Assembly: GCA_041494805.1 (NCBI GenBank)
Contig: JBGQBN010000017.1
Span: 4,638 to 68,637, forward strand
Reading direction: 5' to 3'
Length of the DNA stretch: 64,000 nucleotides
From: JBGQBN01 sp041494805
GTDB taxonomy: Bacteria > Acidobacteriota > Terriglobia > Terriglobales > Acidobacteriaceae
The translations under genes and the position numbers were made by a program. Of this stretch, positions 36,255-44,814 are shown one piece after another (the stretch's first letter is position 1; every line of letters starts with the position of its first letter). The notes below the pieces were generated by a model. It saw only the letters and a program-made list of their open reading frames with translations. It was not told the DNA's origin and ran no database searches.

Positions 36255-37343
36255 CTAATTGCGGGCTGCTGCTTCCTTCAACGCATCCAGCACGCCGTAG
36301 TAGGCGGGCTTCTTTTGGTAGCTCTCGTCGAAGAGGTCGGGCTTGGCGTCATGCAAATCTTCCTGCTTCTTGTTCACCAGCCAGGTATCTTTGTCCGACA
36401 TATCCCAGATGTTCATGCCTTTGCAATTGGAGTCTGCGAGGCAGGCCGCGGCTACGTCGTGATAGATCTTGCGCTGTGCCTCCCATGGACCCTGAACTGT
36501 TCCAGGGGGACCCTGATACACATCCATCTCGGTGATGTAGACGGTCGTGCCCAGTTCGCGCGCTCGGCGCAGAAAATCCTTGAACTGATCGATGTAGTTG
36601 GGAACAAGCCGGTGGGCCTCAAGGTGCATCTCGGTTCCGACACCGTCGATGGGCACACCCTGCGCCTTCAGGCGCTTCACGATGCCGAAGAATTCATCGG
36701 CCATTCCTTGATCAATGCCGGTCTGACCGAAGGTCTGGTTCAGAACCAGGGGGACACTCGTGGCTTCGCGCGCGTAGCGAAAAGCCTTGGCGATGTATTC
36801 GTCGTGACCCATGACGGTTTCCCACGGATTGTTGCGGTGAGACAGCGGTTCGTTGACCACGCCCCATGCGTAAAAGGCATCTCCGCCGTGGCGCACCGTG
36901 GTCTGAATGTGTTGGCGCATGATGTCTTCCAATTGCTGTGGTGTAAAACCACCACCACTACGCCGCCCCTGTTGCCATTTCTGCTGCATCCAGGACGGCA
37001 GGGAATCGGGGCGGTAGATCAGCGCCGAACCCCAGATTTTCATGTTGTTATCTTTGGCAAACCGGATCGTACGATCCATTACCTTGAAGTCAAAGTCGCC
37101 TTGACCATTTCTCTCCAAGGCGCCCATCATCGCCATCTCGGTGGTGGAGTTGAACTCCCGCGCCAGAATCTTTCGGCCCTCCACGTCCTGGTCCCATGAC
37201 TTGGGCCGAATTCCGGAACCAATGCGGAATTCTAATTTATCGGCATATTGACGCAGGGTCTCGCTGTCATTGGACTTCTTGTCCGCCGCGCCAGCCATGC
37301 CCAACAGGGTGGAAAGGATAAGAGCCAGGAAACAAATCTTCAT
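36255..37343 (-). CDS. Secreted GH10-like glycoside hydrolase with altered active-site loops
   Basis: A 362-residue protein with a signal peptide (CFLALILSTLLGMAGAA). GH10 landmarks include the acid/base E165 in AWGVVNEPL and the nucleophile E272 in VYITEMDV, so the retaining machinery is intact. The -1 subsite loop, normally G-H-T-L-V-W-H-S-Q-L-P, here reads G-S-A-L-I-Y-R-P-D-S-L-P (residues 105-116), losing both conserved histidines. This suggests a substrate other than xylan, most likely the EPS itself, as an endo-acting editing or release enzyme. The start is the ATG directly before the signal peptide; the polymerase stop is seven bases upstream. Confidence 0.82.
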   Translation of the reverse strand: MKICFLALILSTLLGMAGAADKKSNDSETLRQYADKLEFRIGSGIRPKSWDQDVEGRKILAREFNSTTEMAMMGALERNGQGDFDFKVMDRTIRFAKDNNMKIWGSALIYRPDSLPSWMQQKWQQGRRSGGGFTPQQLEDIMRQHIQTTVRHGGDAFYAWGVVNEPLSHRNNPWETVMGHDEYIAKAFRYAREATSVPLVLNQTFGQTGIDQGMADEFFGIVKRLKAQGVPIDGVGTEMHLEAHRLVPNYIDQFKDFLRRARELGTTVYITEMDVYQGPPGTVQGPWEAQRKIYHDVAAACLADSNCKGMNIWDMSDKDTWLVNKKQEDLHDAKPDLFDESYQKKPAYYGVLDALKEAAARN

Positions 37344-37350
37344 CGCCGAA

Positions 37351-38955
37351 CTAAACACCGGGCTCCATGGAAAGTTGCGCGGGCGCCGGGTACTCACGCG
37401 GTTTCCGCTGCTTCAGATATTTTCGCCGGATGAACTCAGCGGCCCCGAGCGCAACGAAAAAGTGACAGGGTGGATGCAGGCTCAAGTCGGTCATGAAGAA
37501 CATGCGGACCGAAACCACGGTGAGCACGGCCATGCCCTCGTAGGCCAACTGGCGATCGTAAATATCGAATTTCTTGCTGATGGTGCCGTGAACCAGAAGG
37601 TACCAGGCGGTTGCCATGATAAGCAGCGCGGGCACCACTCCCCAGGCTCCCATGCCGACGATAATCTCAACCCAGTCACTGTGAATGGTAGCGGTTGAAC
37701 TGAAACCGATCTTGGCCAGCACGCCAAATCTGGCGGCGGCCCACATGCCCAGGCCAGTGAAGGGGTAGTTGGAGAATTTCTCCAACGCAACTTGCCACCA
37801 TTCAATGCGGCCACTGAGCGAATCAAACTGGCTGGCGCCCTGGCCGCGCTGCACGTACAGGTAGAGCACTTCCCAAAAGCCGCTCACGATGATCACGAAA
37901 ACGCTCGCAATCACGATGGCAGCGCCCTGCGCGATGCGTCTTGAAAGTAGAAAGATGAGGAACACCGCGATGCAGAACCCGCCGAGAGCGGAGCGCGTTT
38001 GAGCGTAGATGACGGTGACAAACCCGAACAAAAACACAAACATGTACCAGGCCGTATTTACCCGCTTGCGATTCACGGGCAGAAGACGGCATAGCGCGAG
38101 CGCCGTCAGACAGGCGGCGTACTCTCCGATCTGGTTGGAGGAAACGTCGGGGAACACGCCTTGCAGCCACACGCCCAATTCTCCAATGCCCTGTTGCCCG
38201 TAGATGCCGCCTTTGGCCAGCGCATCCACCGGATCCCAGATACAGCCGATCCAGACGTTGACCAGCATGAGTCCGTACAGAATCCAAACCCAGTCGGTAA
38301 ATTTCTTCCAGTCTTCCGACTTGGTAACCATCACCAGCACGGCGGCTAACAGGCAAACATCCACGCCATATTCCACCGCCTTGTAGAAGGTCCACGCCGC
38401 GTAAACCGACCAGATCGTTGAGAGCAGGGCCATCAGGTCAAACCAAATAAGCAAGCCGATGACGCCACGAAACGTTGAACTGAGCCAGGCCACGCGCCGC
38501 ATGAAAAGTTTCACCAGCAAAACCGTGCCCACGAATCCCACGGTTACGATGCGGAAGGCCGCGGCCGTGTCCACCGGAGCTTCCACGCCTTCGACGGCGG
38601 TACGCTTGCGGAACACAAGACCGCTGACGAAGATGATGAGCCACAGCCAATGCCACCACTGCAGGCTCCGCACCATTTCCACGGTGCCTTGCCAGGCTTG
38701 GCGGAAGGTGTGGTAGAAGTACACCGACCCCACCGCTCCGCCCACCAGAAGTGACAGGAAGATGTAGGTGTCATAGCTGCGATAGCTGTGGAGGTGTTTG
38801 GTGACAAAGCTCTGGAATTCGAGAATGGTGAAGAAGCCCAGGCCTCCGAGCAGCAAGAAGAGTACGATCTGCCAGGGCGGACCAGCTTCGCCTGAACGCT
38901 GATACCACGGTCCCGATCCGTTCCCGAATTTTCCGGAATTGCCGACAGTTGCCAC
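37351..38955 (-). CDS. Wzy-like O-antigen/EPS polymerase or ligase
   Basis: A 534-residue integral membrane protein with about 12 predicted helices. The large periplasmic loop begins after YAQTRSALGGFCIAVFLIF and includes SGRIEWWQVALEKFSNYPFTGLGMW, the pattern of the O-antigen ligase/polymerase (Wzy_C) family, with R in TRSA and RIEWW being the usual functional arginines. An N-terminal Gly/Ser-rich tail of about 25 residues is cytoplasmic. In a Wzx/Wzy system this enzyme links repeat units in the periplasm. No Wzx flippase is recognisable in the window. Confidence 0.83.
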   Translation of the reverse strand: MATVGNSGKFGNGSGPWYQRSGEAGPPWQIVLFLLLGGLGFFTILEFQSFVTKHLHSYRSYDTYIFLSLLVGGAVGSVYFYHTFRQAWQGTVEMVRSLQWWHWLWLIIFVSGLVFRKRTAVEGVEAPVDTAAAFRIVTVGFVGTVLLVKLFMRRVAWLSSTFRGVIGLLIWFDLMALLSTIWSVYAAWTFYKAVEYGVDVCLLAAVLVMVTKSEDWKKFTDWVWILYGLMLVNVWIGCIWDPVDALAKGGIYGQQGIGELGVWLQGVFPDVSSNQIGEYAACLTALALCRLLPVNRKRVNTAWYMFVFLFGFVTVIYAQTRSALGGFCIAVFLIFLLSRRIAQGAAIVIASVFVIIVSGFWEVLYLYVQRGQGASQFDSLSGRIEWWQVALEKFSNYPFTGLGMWAAARFGVLAKIGFSSTATIHSDWVEIIVGMGAWGVVPALLIMATAWYLLVHGTISKKFDIYDRQLAYEGMAVLTVVSVRMFFMTDLSLHPPCHFFVALGAAEFIRRKYLKQRKPREYPAPAQLSMEPGV

Positions 38956-38968
38956 TGCGTGACTCCTC

Positions 38969-39874
38969 TTACCTTACCTGCGGTTCGAGCTGCGGGTCGG
39001 CGGCTGCTATCGCGGCAGGCGATTGTATCTGAGCCTGCACGGATTCGATACGACGCCCACCTACCGGGTATCCCATGCGTTCCAAAACTCTGCCCATGCG
39101 TTGCTCAATCAGTTCCACTTGCGCATCGCTCAAGCGGTTACGCCACCCACCCACCGAGCCACTGCGGATGAAGCGGCTTTCTTCCGATGCGCTGGGCTTG
39201 GGGGCGGCTTCGGAAAGCTGGGGTGAGCGCTGTTCTTTCTCTTGCATTCTCTGCACGGTGTTGTTGGCGATGGCGTCGCGCACGGTTTGGGGATCAACCA
39301 TTACATCCAGGAAGTCCAATACGCGGTTCACAACTTGCTCGGTGTTGCGGCGCATCTCTTCGAACTTGATCAACAGGAAGTTCGAACTTTGGGCGAGCGG
39401 TGAATCGGTCCAAGCTGGCACGTGCTGATGCCAGGGACTGAACGGGTTCACTTCTCCTTGCAGAAACTGTTGCAGGAACCGGTCGAAGTCATCTGGAACC
39501 CATCCCAAGGCTTTCTGGTAGGCAAATTCAGAAAGTACGACATCACGAACGTCGCGCACCAGGTAGATAGCTTTCCGGTACTGCTTGCGGTAGGGTTCGT
39601 GGGTCTTAATCAAACGTCCGCCGCCGGGGAGCAGAGGGATTGCCGGTCCGTGGAGCCCAACCTCGGCGACGATGTGATTCACTTCGTCGAACCCTGCAGT
39701 TTGCCCAGTGACCAGGATTTCAAAGAGTACGAATCGGAGCCAGGTGTTGCCGGACCTCGGATAGGAAGCGATAAATGCATCGCTCGAGTCCAGTCCCCAG
39801 TGGCGGAACCAGGTCAGAGGCGCGCGCAGTCCCGACTTCGCGACTTGGTACCAGACTCGCTTGGGATTGATCAA
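38969..39874 (-). CDS. PAPS-dependent sulfotransferase (copy 2)
   Basis: About 301 residues. The same 5'-PSB loop (ASYPRSGNTWLRF) and 3'-PB motif (YLVRDVRDVVLSEF) as copy 1 at 26996-27859, and similar throughout, so the two arose by duplication; the middle diverges and copy 2 has a longer Pro/Gln-rich tail. The start chosen is a TTG with GAGAGG nine bases upstream, which aligns with the paralogue's N-terminus; a TTG at 39913 would add 13 residues. The acceptor sugar is unknown. Two copies suggest sulfation at two positions. Confidence 0.85.
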   Translation of the reverse strand: MINPKRVWYQVAKSGLRAPLTWFRHWGLDSSDAFIASYPRSGNTWLRFVLFEILVTGQTAGFDEVNHIVAEVGLHGPAIPLLPGGGRLIKTHEPYRKQYRKAIYLVRDVRDVVLSEFAYQKALGWVPDDFDRFLQQFLQGEVNPFSPWHQHVPAWTDSPLAQSSNFLLIKFEEMRRNTEQVVNRVLDFLDVMVDPQTVRDAIANNTVQRMQEKEQRSPQLSEAAPKPSASEESRFIRSGSVGGWRNRLSDAQVELIEQRMGRVLERMGYPVGGRRIESVQAQIQSPAAIAAADPQLEPQVR

Positions 39875-39897
39875 AATCGTATGCCTCTCGCGATCCG

Positions 39898-40071
39898 CTA
39901 GTAGCGCCACCAACTGGCCAGATATGCCACGGTTCCACCAATCGAGCGGCGTAACCGCCTGAAAAGAGATGGCGTGGATACACGCACGCCCGGCTTGGGT
40001 TGCGGGGCTCGAAATCCCGACGCGGATCCCGAGGCGTTACCCTGTCCTGCAGTGTTTTGTTCGGCCTTCAT
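39898..40071 (-). CDS. Possible small basic protein in the EPS operon
   Basis: A 57-residue frame that fills an otherwise unusual 200-bp gap in a tightly packed operon. It starts at an ATG with GGGAG about nine bases upstream, 34 bases after the UDP-glucose dehydrogenase stop. The first half is Gly/Ser/Gln-rich; the second is a basic amphipathic segment (SLFRRLRRSIGGTVAYLASW) that could bind membrane. I do not recognise a family. Conservation would be needed to confirm that it is real. Confidence 0.4.
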   Translation of the reverse strand: MKAEQNTAGQGNASGSASGFRAPQPKPGVRVSTPSLFRRLRRSIGGTVAYLASWWRY

Positions 40072-40105
40072 GCTAGGAATCTCCCAAAGCTGCGATCGGC
40101 ATCCA

Positions 40106-41623
40106 TCAGTTCACAATTGCCCGAATCTTGCCGTTGGCCTTGTCGACTTTGCTCAATGCGGCAGCCTGCTTGCGACGCGGAGCTGGTTGCACAACGCTAA
40201 GAGCAGGGAAGTGATGACCCGCGCCCTCCCGTCCCATGGAGTGATACTCGAAGCCCGCCTTGCGCGCTTCCGCGGGATCGTAAAGGTTTCGTCCATCTAC
40301 TAAGACCGGCACTTCCATCAAGTCGTGCACGCGCCGCAAATCCAGTTCGCGGAACTCGTTCCACTCGGTGAGCACGAGCAGAGCGTGTGCCCCGGCCGCG
40401 GCTTCGTATCCGGTGCGGCAGTAGGTCACGCGGCCCGGCTGTTCGGGAAGAATGTGCTGCGCGTTGGGCATGGCCTCCGGGTCGTATAAGCGCACGGAAG
40501 CACCCTCTCGCAGAAGCGCATCGATGATCTTCAAAGCCGGGGCTTCGCGGATATCGTCGGTGTTGGGCTTGAAAGCCAGGCCCAGTACGCCGATTGTCTT
40601 GCCCTGCGTCACCCACAGAGCCTTGCGCAACTTCTTCAGGAAAACCTCGATCCGGCGCACATTTATGCGCTCGACTTCCCGCAGCAGTGAGCAGTCCACG
40701 CCATGTTCTTCGCCCAGGTAAGCAAAGGCGCGGAGGTCTTTCGGGAAGCAATAGCCGCCAAAGCCGATGCCGGCGTTGAGGAACCCGGTTCCAATACGAG
40801 GATCGAGGCCGATTCCGCGGGCGACGTTGACCACGTCGGCTCCAACTGCTTCGCACATGTCCGACACCATGTTGATGAATGAGATCTTGGTGGAAAGAAA
40901 CGCGTTGGCGGCGTGCTTAATGAGCTCCGAGGTGGTCAGATTGGTCACCACAATGGGGCAGTTCAGCGGGCGATAAATCTCCTCCAGCAGTTGCCGTGCG
41001 TGTTCCGACTCCACGCCGATCACAATCCGGTCCGGTTTGAAGAAATTCTCGACCGCGCGTCCTTCCTGCAGAAATTCCGGATTGGAGGCCACGTCGAAGT
41101 GGGGCAGAACGGCCGGGCTGCGGTGCTTGCCGTTTCCATTCTTGCCGTTGGGCCGTGACTCCACGCGGGCATAGCGGGCGATGGTTTTCTTCACCCAATG
41201 TGCGGTAATAGCGGGAACCGTGCTCTTCTCAACAATCAGTTTGTATCCGTTGAGGTTACGAGCCACCAGGCGGGCAATGCTTTCAATCTGGGTGAGATCG
41301 GCCTTCCCGTCGTCGCCCTGAGGTGTGCCAACACAGACAAACAGAACGGTTGACGACGCGATGGCGCCATCTACATCCGTTGTCGGGGTGAAACGGCCCG
41401 AGTCGAGGTGTTTCCGCAGGAGTGGTTCGAGGTCGGGCTCATAGAACCAGGACTTACCTGCCTTCAGGGTTGCGACTGCTTCCGGATTGGAGTCCGCCCC
41501 GATCACCCCCCAGCCAAGCTCGGCGAGTCCGAGTGCCGTCGGAAGTCCCACGTGGCCCATCCCCAAAACCGCAATTTTCGTCTTCTCGATGCTCGTCTTT
41601 GCTGTGTGACCATTGCCAGCCAT
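40106..41623 (-). CDS. ugd: UDP-glucose 6-dehydrogenase
   Basis: A 505-residue NAD-dependent dehydrogenase making UDP-glucuronate (or a close relative of it). N-terminal VLGMGHVGLPTALGLAE, middle SNPEFLQEGRAVENF and the catalytic Cys in GFGGYCFPKDLRA, then VLGLAFKPNTDDIREAP, are diagnostic. It has two additions: a Gly/Asn-rich insert (GKNGNGKHR, about 175-183) and a C-terminal tail of about 40 residues rich in Ala, Lys and Arg. The UDP-N-acetylmannosamine dehydrogenase subgroup is an alternative. It follows the antiterminator gene and supplies an acidic sugar for the EPS. Confidence 0.9.
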   Translation of the reverse strand: MAGNGHTAKTSIEKTKIAVLGMGHVGLPTALGLAELGWGVIGADSNPEAVATLKAGKSWFYEPDLEPLLRKHLDSGRFTPTTDVDGAIASSTVLFVCVGTPQGDDGKADLTQIESIARLVARNLNGYKLIVEKSTVPAITAHWVKKTIARYARVESRPNGKNGNGKHRSPAVLPHFDVASNPEFLQEGRAVENFFKPDRIVIGVESEHARQLLEEIYRPLNCPIVVTNLTTSELIKHAANAFLSTKISFINMVSDMCEAVGADVVNVARGIGLDPRIGTGFLNAGIGFGGYCFPKDLRAFAYLGEEHGVDCSLLREVERINVRRIEVFLKKLRKALWVTQGKTIGVLGLAFKPNTDDIREAPALKIIDALLREGASVRLYDPEAMPNAQHILPEQPGRVTYCRTGYEAAAGAHALLVLTEWNEFRELDLRRVHDLMEVPVLVDGRNLYDPAEARKAGFEYHSMGREGAGHHFPALSVVQPAPRRKQAAALSKVDKANGKIRAIVN

Positions 41624-41680
41624 TCGCGGAGCCCCCCAAGGTGATTTGATAACGGTGTTGCGAATCAAAAACTGAAAATC

Positions 41681-42190
41681 CTAAACTCTTTCCAGCTCGT
41701 AGCCAGTCACGCGCACCAAAATGGAGCGCTGAATCAAACCGATCGAGACGACCAGGCTATGGTCTGTGTTCTTGGCGACCAGTGTGCCTTCCACTCCGTC
41801 CAGGGCGCCGCCCCGAATACGTACGCGCTGATTAATTTCGAGAAAAGGGTACAGCTCAAAGGGAACGTTCTGGTCGAGTATGACCCGGATGTCCTCGATC
41901 TGCTTGTCCGGAATCGGTGTGCCATGGCCCTGACCACCCACGAAACGAGCGACTCCAGGAGTCTGGAGCACGGAAATGCGGGCTTTGTCGGACGGAGCTG
42001 TGTGAACGAAGACATAACCAGGAAATAACGGGAGTTGCACTTCTTTCTGGCGATCGCTCCAGCGATGAAGCCGCGTAACCAGGGGAAGAAAGGATCGGAT
42101 GCCTTTGTGCTGAATCTCATCGGCGACTTTCTTCTCGTGACGGGAGCGAGTCTGGATGGCATACCAGTTCGGCTGGTGCAAGGCAGCCAT
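41681..42190 (-). CDS. NusG-like (UpxY/RfaH-type) transcription antiterminator
   Basis: A 169-residue NusG paralogue. The NGN domain starts WYAIQTRSRHEKKVADEI and includes LFPGYVFVH and the GVARFVGG turn; the KOW domain is at about 118-165 (VRIRGGALDGVEGTLVAKN). Specialised NusG proteins encoded early in capsule and LPS operons load on RNA polymerase and let it read through very long operons. Its position, fourth in a gap-free block of more than 25 genes, fits that role. An ops-like or similar element in the long 5' leader (45553-45860) is expected but I could not identify it. Confidence 0.88.
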   Translation of the reverse strand: MAALHQPNWYAIQTRSRHEKKVADEIQHKGIRSFLPLVTRLHRWSDRQKEVQLPLFPGYVFVHTAPSDKARISVLQTPGVARFVGGQGHGTPIPDKQIEDIRVILDQNVPFELYPFLEINQRVRIRGGALDGVEGTLVAKNTDHSLVVSIGLIQRSILVRVTGYELERV

Positions 42191-42415
42191 TCCGTCGGTT
42201 TCCTCACAATTGAGCATAGCTTCGCCCTGTCAGTCCCAGATTGACGCTCCCGGTACCTGGGAAAATCAGTTCTTGCCGTCGTACTCAGGTTTCCCAGTCC
42301 CCACCTTGATGTGGAGATCCCGGGGCATTAAGGGGAGGTCCAAGTCGCTAACGTTCAATGTCGCTTTGCGGCCGGCTTCTCGATACCGGCCACCTACAAA
42401 GTGTCGCGTTCCGCG

Positions 42416-43159
42416 TTACAGCCACTCGTAGACATTCTGCGGAATGGGGAAGGTCCGTTTGTTCAGCACTGCCCCCAGAAGCCGGACGTTGGCGTTCTCG
42501 CAACCTTCCTTGGCCTTCAGCGCCGCCTCGCGACGTGTGGAATTCGATTGCAGAACCAGGATGATTCCGTCGGACAAGCGACCCAATGTGATGGCATCCG
42601 CATACAGGTTGGCCGGCGGAGCGTCGATCAGCACGTAATCGAACTCGGCGCGCAAGTCGGCGATACGCGCTCGCAGCATTTCGGAGTTGAGGGCGGCCGC
42701 CGATTCTTGTGAGCCCGAGGTCAGCACCCAAAGGTTGCTTCCCGAGATCTGCTGCGCGAAGCTCTTGACAGGGCCGGGTTGGGTAATCGCGTCGACCAGC
42801 CCGACGCGGTTTTCGACCTGGAAGAAGCGATGCAGCGAAGGCGTCCGGAGATTGGCATCGACCACGCAGATCGAAGCCGTGGTCTGGGCCGCCAAAGTCA
42901 TCGCGGCGTTGGCGGTGATCCAACTGGCTCCGTCCCCGTGGGCCACTCCCGAGAACACGACCGCACGTGGTGCATCAGGACTGGAAGAGCGGAACACGCG
43001 TTGTACCAGTTTGAGAACTTCCTCTTCGCCCACGCGGACGGACTTGCCCGAATGGTCTCCGTTTACGCGGGGCGCGAGAGGCACGCTGGTTGGTGAAGGT
43101 GGGACTGCTAACTCCTGCTCTTTCTCCAGTCGCTGCAACATTTCGAACGTTCTACTCAA
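42416..43159 (-). CDS. CpsD/CapB/Wzc-type ATPase domain with degenerate Walker A
   Basis: A 247-residue cytoplasmic protein of the bacterial tyrosine kinase (BY-kinase) fold. Walker A' (ICVVDANLRTP, Asp 101) and Walker B (YVLIDAPP, Asp 179) are present, but Walker A reads SGVAHGDGASW (70-80): the position of the catalytic Gly-Lys-Ser is Gly-Ala-Ser, so the essential lysine is missing. The usual Tyr-rich C-terminal cluster is also absent (only one Tyr in the last ten residues). It probably cannot autophosphorylate and may act as a structural partner of the Wzz-like protein encoded just upstream (43205-44776). Confidence 0.82.
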   Translation of the reverse strand: MSRTFEMLQRLEKEQELAVPPSPTSVPLAPRVNGDHSGKSVRVGEEEVLKLVQRVFRSSSPDAPRAVVFSGVAHGDGASWITANAAMTLAAQTTASICVVDANLRTPSLHRFFQVENRVGLVDAITQPGPVKSFAQQISGSNLWVLTSGSQESAAALNSEMLRARIADLRAEFDYVLIDAPPANLYADAITLGRLSDGIILVLQSNSTRREAALKAKEGCENANVRLLGAVLNKRTFPIPQNVYEWL

Positions 43160-43204
43160 GATCGTGTCCTCACTTCCTAGTCCAAAGAGCCTTGGTTTCC
43201 GAGA

Positions 43205-44776
43205 TTAATGACCGTTTTTCTTACCTGTCCCGACCGGCACTTCGAAACCATTCTCGGGGATTGACGCAAACACCGGAACCTCCAGGAACTCCCGAACTTC
43301 GTCAGGCGTCCGGAACGAAGGATCCATATAATCGGCGATCAGGGCCGCACCCGCCGCAATAAAGGCCGCGAACACCAGGGCAAGCGAAATCAGAAGCAGC
43401 GGAGAATACAGCGTGAGCACGGGGTAGGTCGGCGGCTCCGCGATGCTGACGTTTAACACTCTCCGTTCGTCCAGCATGTCCTGAATGCGCGCTTCTTCGC
43501 GTTTTTGCAGATACAGGAGGTAGTTGCCTTCGGCGGCCTTCACTTCGCGCGTCAGGTCATCCTGGGTAATGCCCTTCTGGTCGAAGGACAGTGCCTTCTG
43601 CTGATAGGCGTGGACGATGACCGCGTCGGCCGAAGCTTGCGCCTGATAGCCGGCGAGATCGGATTGAGCTTTGGCCAACTCTTGATCCACCCAGGTGTAA
43701 ACCGGGTTCTGGTCCGTGGTGTTGTCGTTCAGCGGAGCTTTCTCCTGCTGCGCGATGGCGGCCTTGGTCTGGGCAATCTCTGTGTCCACATCCTGGACCA
43801 GGCGGTAGCTGGGATCGTATTTCGCCATCAAGTCAGTACGTTGCAGTTCCAGGGTATTCAGAGTGGACTTGAGGTTCGCCATGAGCGCGGCGTTATCGGT
43901 ACTCCGCATCTGGGTCGAAATGCGCGGTGGCAGAGCCGCCTTCAATCCGCGCAGTTCATTCAGGCGTTGCTGGGTCGCATGAGCGTTCTTCTCCGCAGTG
44001 TGCTTGTCAGCTTCGAAGTCGTTGGCCTTCTCGACGGCCATGGTCACCTGGGTGGTCGCCGAGACTGCGTCCTGGGTCTTAGCGAAGTTCAGCAGGCTGG
44101 CTTCCGCATCCGCCAGTTTCTTGCGGTACTCGTCGGTCTGCTGTGCGAAGAAGTCGAACACCTTGGGCATGCGGTTCACAGCCAGGTGCTTTTGGATATA
44201 AAGCCGCGTCAAGTTGTTGGTTACGCAATTGGACTGGACCGGGTCGCTGGAAGCGTAGGCAACCTGCATCAGGCCGGTGCTGCTGACCACGCTAACTTGC
44301 AGATCCGAGGCCAATTTCGAGACCGCGTTCGGAAAGCGCTGGTCATCGTAGCCGGGAAGCAGGCCGGTTATTTTGCGGGCGTAGGGCGTGTACCACTTGG
44401 GCTCACCCCAAACGGTCATGGGACAGGCTTCCACCACCTTCCTCAACAAGTCTTCACTTTGCAAAATCTCTGACTCGTTAGTGATGTCGATGGTGGTAGC
44501 GCTGGCATCGGTGGGCAACTGCGGGCGCGGGCTGGTGTCAGGGGTGATGGCGGGCGCCACGCGGTCATGTTTGACGAGAACTTCGAAGTCGGATTCCCAC
44601 TTCAGACCGAAGATATAAACCGCCAGCAGCGCGGCCAGCGTGCTCCACAAGAATGCAGTACGCACCAAACTGCGATGCCGGAAGCCAATCGCCAGGAATT
44701 CTTTTAGAGTCGAGGAGATCGACTTGGAAGCTCCGAAGCCATTGCCGTTGCCATTGTGTTTGCCGTTGTTTTCCAT
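43205..44776 (-). CDS. Wzz/GumC-type polysaccharide chain-length/co-polymerase protein
   Basis: A 523-residue inner-membrane protein. After an Asn/Gly-rich N-terminal tail, helix 1 lies at about 41-58 (FLWSTLAALLAVYIFGL), a long periplasmic coiled-coil region spans to about 450, and helix 2 is at about 455-482 (SPLLLISLALVFAAFIAAGAALI). It ends with a short cytoplasmic segment (DPSFRTPDEVREFL) and has no fused kinase; the kinase-like domain is the next gene. It sets EPS chain length and bridges Wzy to the export pore. It is second in the operon. Confidence 0.87.
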   Translation of the reverse strand: MENNGKHNGNGNGFGASKSISSTLKEFLAIGFRHRSLVRTAFLWSTLAALLAVYIFGLKWESDFEVLVKHDRVAPAITPDTSPRPQLPTDASATTIDITNESEILQSEDLLRKVVEACPMTVWGEPKWYTPYARKITGLLPGYDDQRFPNAVSKLASDLQVSVVSSTGLMQVAYASSDPVQSNCVTNNLTRLYIQKHLAVNRMPKVFDFFAQQTDEYRKKLADAEASLLNFAKTQDAVSATTQVTMAVEKANDFEADKHTAEKNAHATQQRLNELRGLKAALPPRISTQMRSTDNAALMANLKSTLNTLELQRTDLMAKYDPSYRLVQDVDTEIAQTKAAIAQQEKAPLNDNTTDQNPVYTWVDQELAKAQSDLAGYQAQASADAVIVHAYQQKALSFDQKGITQDDLTREVKAAEGNYLLYLQKREEARIQDMLDERRVLNVSIAEPPTYPVLTLYSPLLLISLALVFAAFIAAGAALIADYMDPSFRTPDEVREFLEVPVFASIPENGFEVPVGTGKKNGH

Positions 44777-44814
44777 GATGCGTCTCCTGTGCGGATCGAG
44801 TCAGGTGCCCGGGC

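Noticed and set aside
42245..42330. A 21-codon frame in the leader of the NusG-like gene (- strand)
   Set aside because: No ribosome site and too short to support without conservation data.
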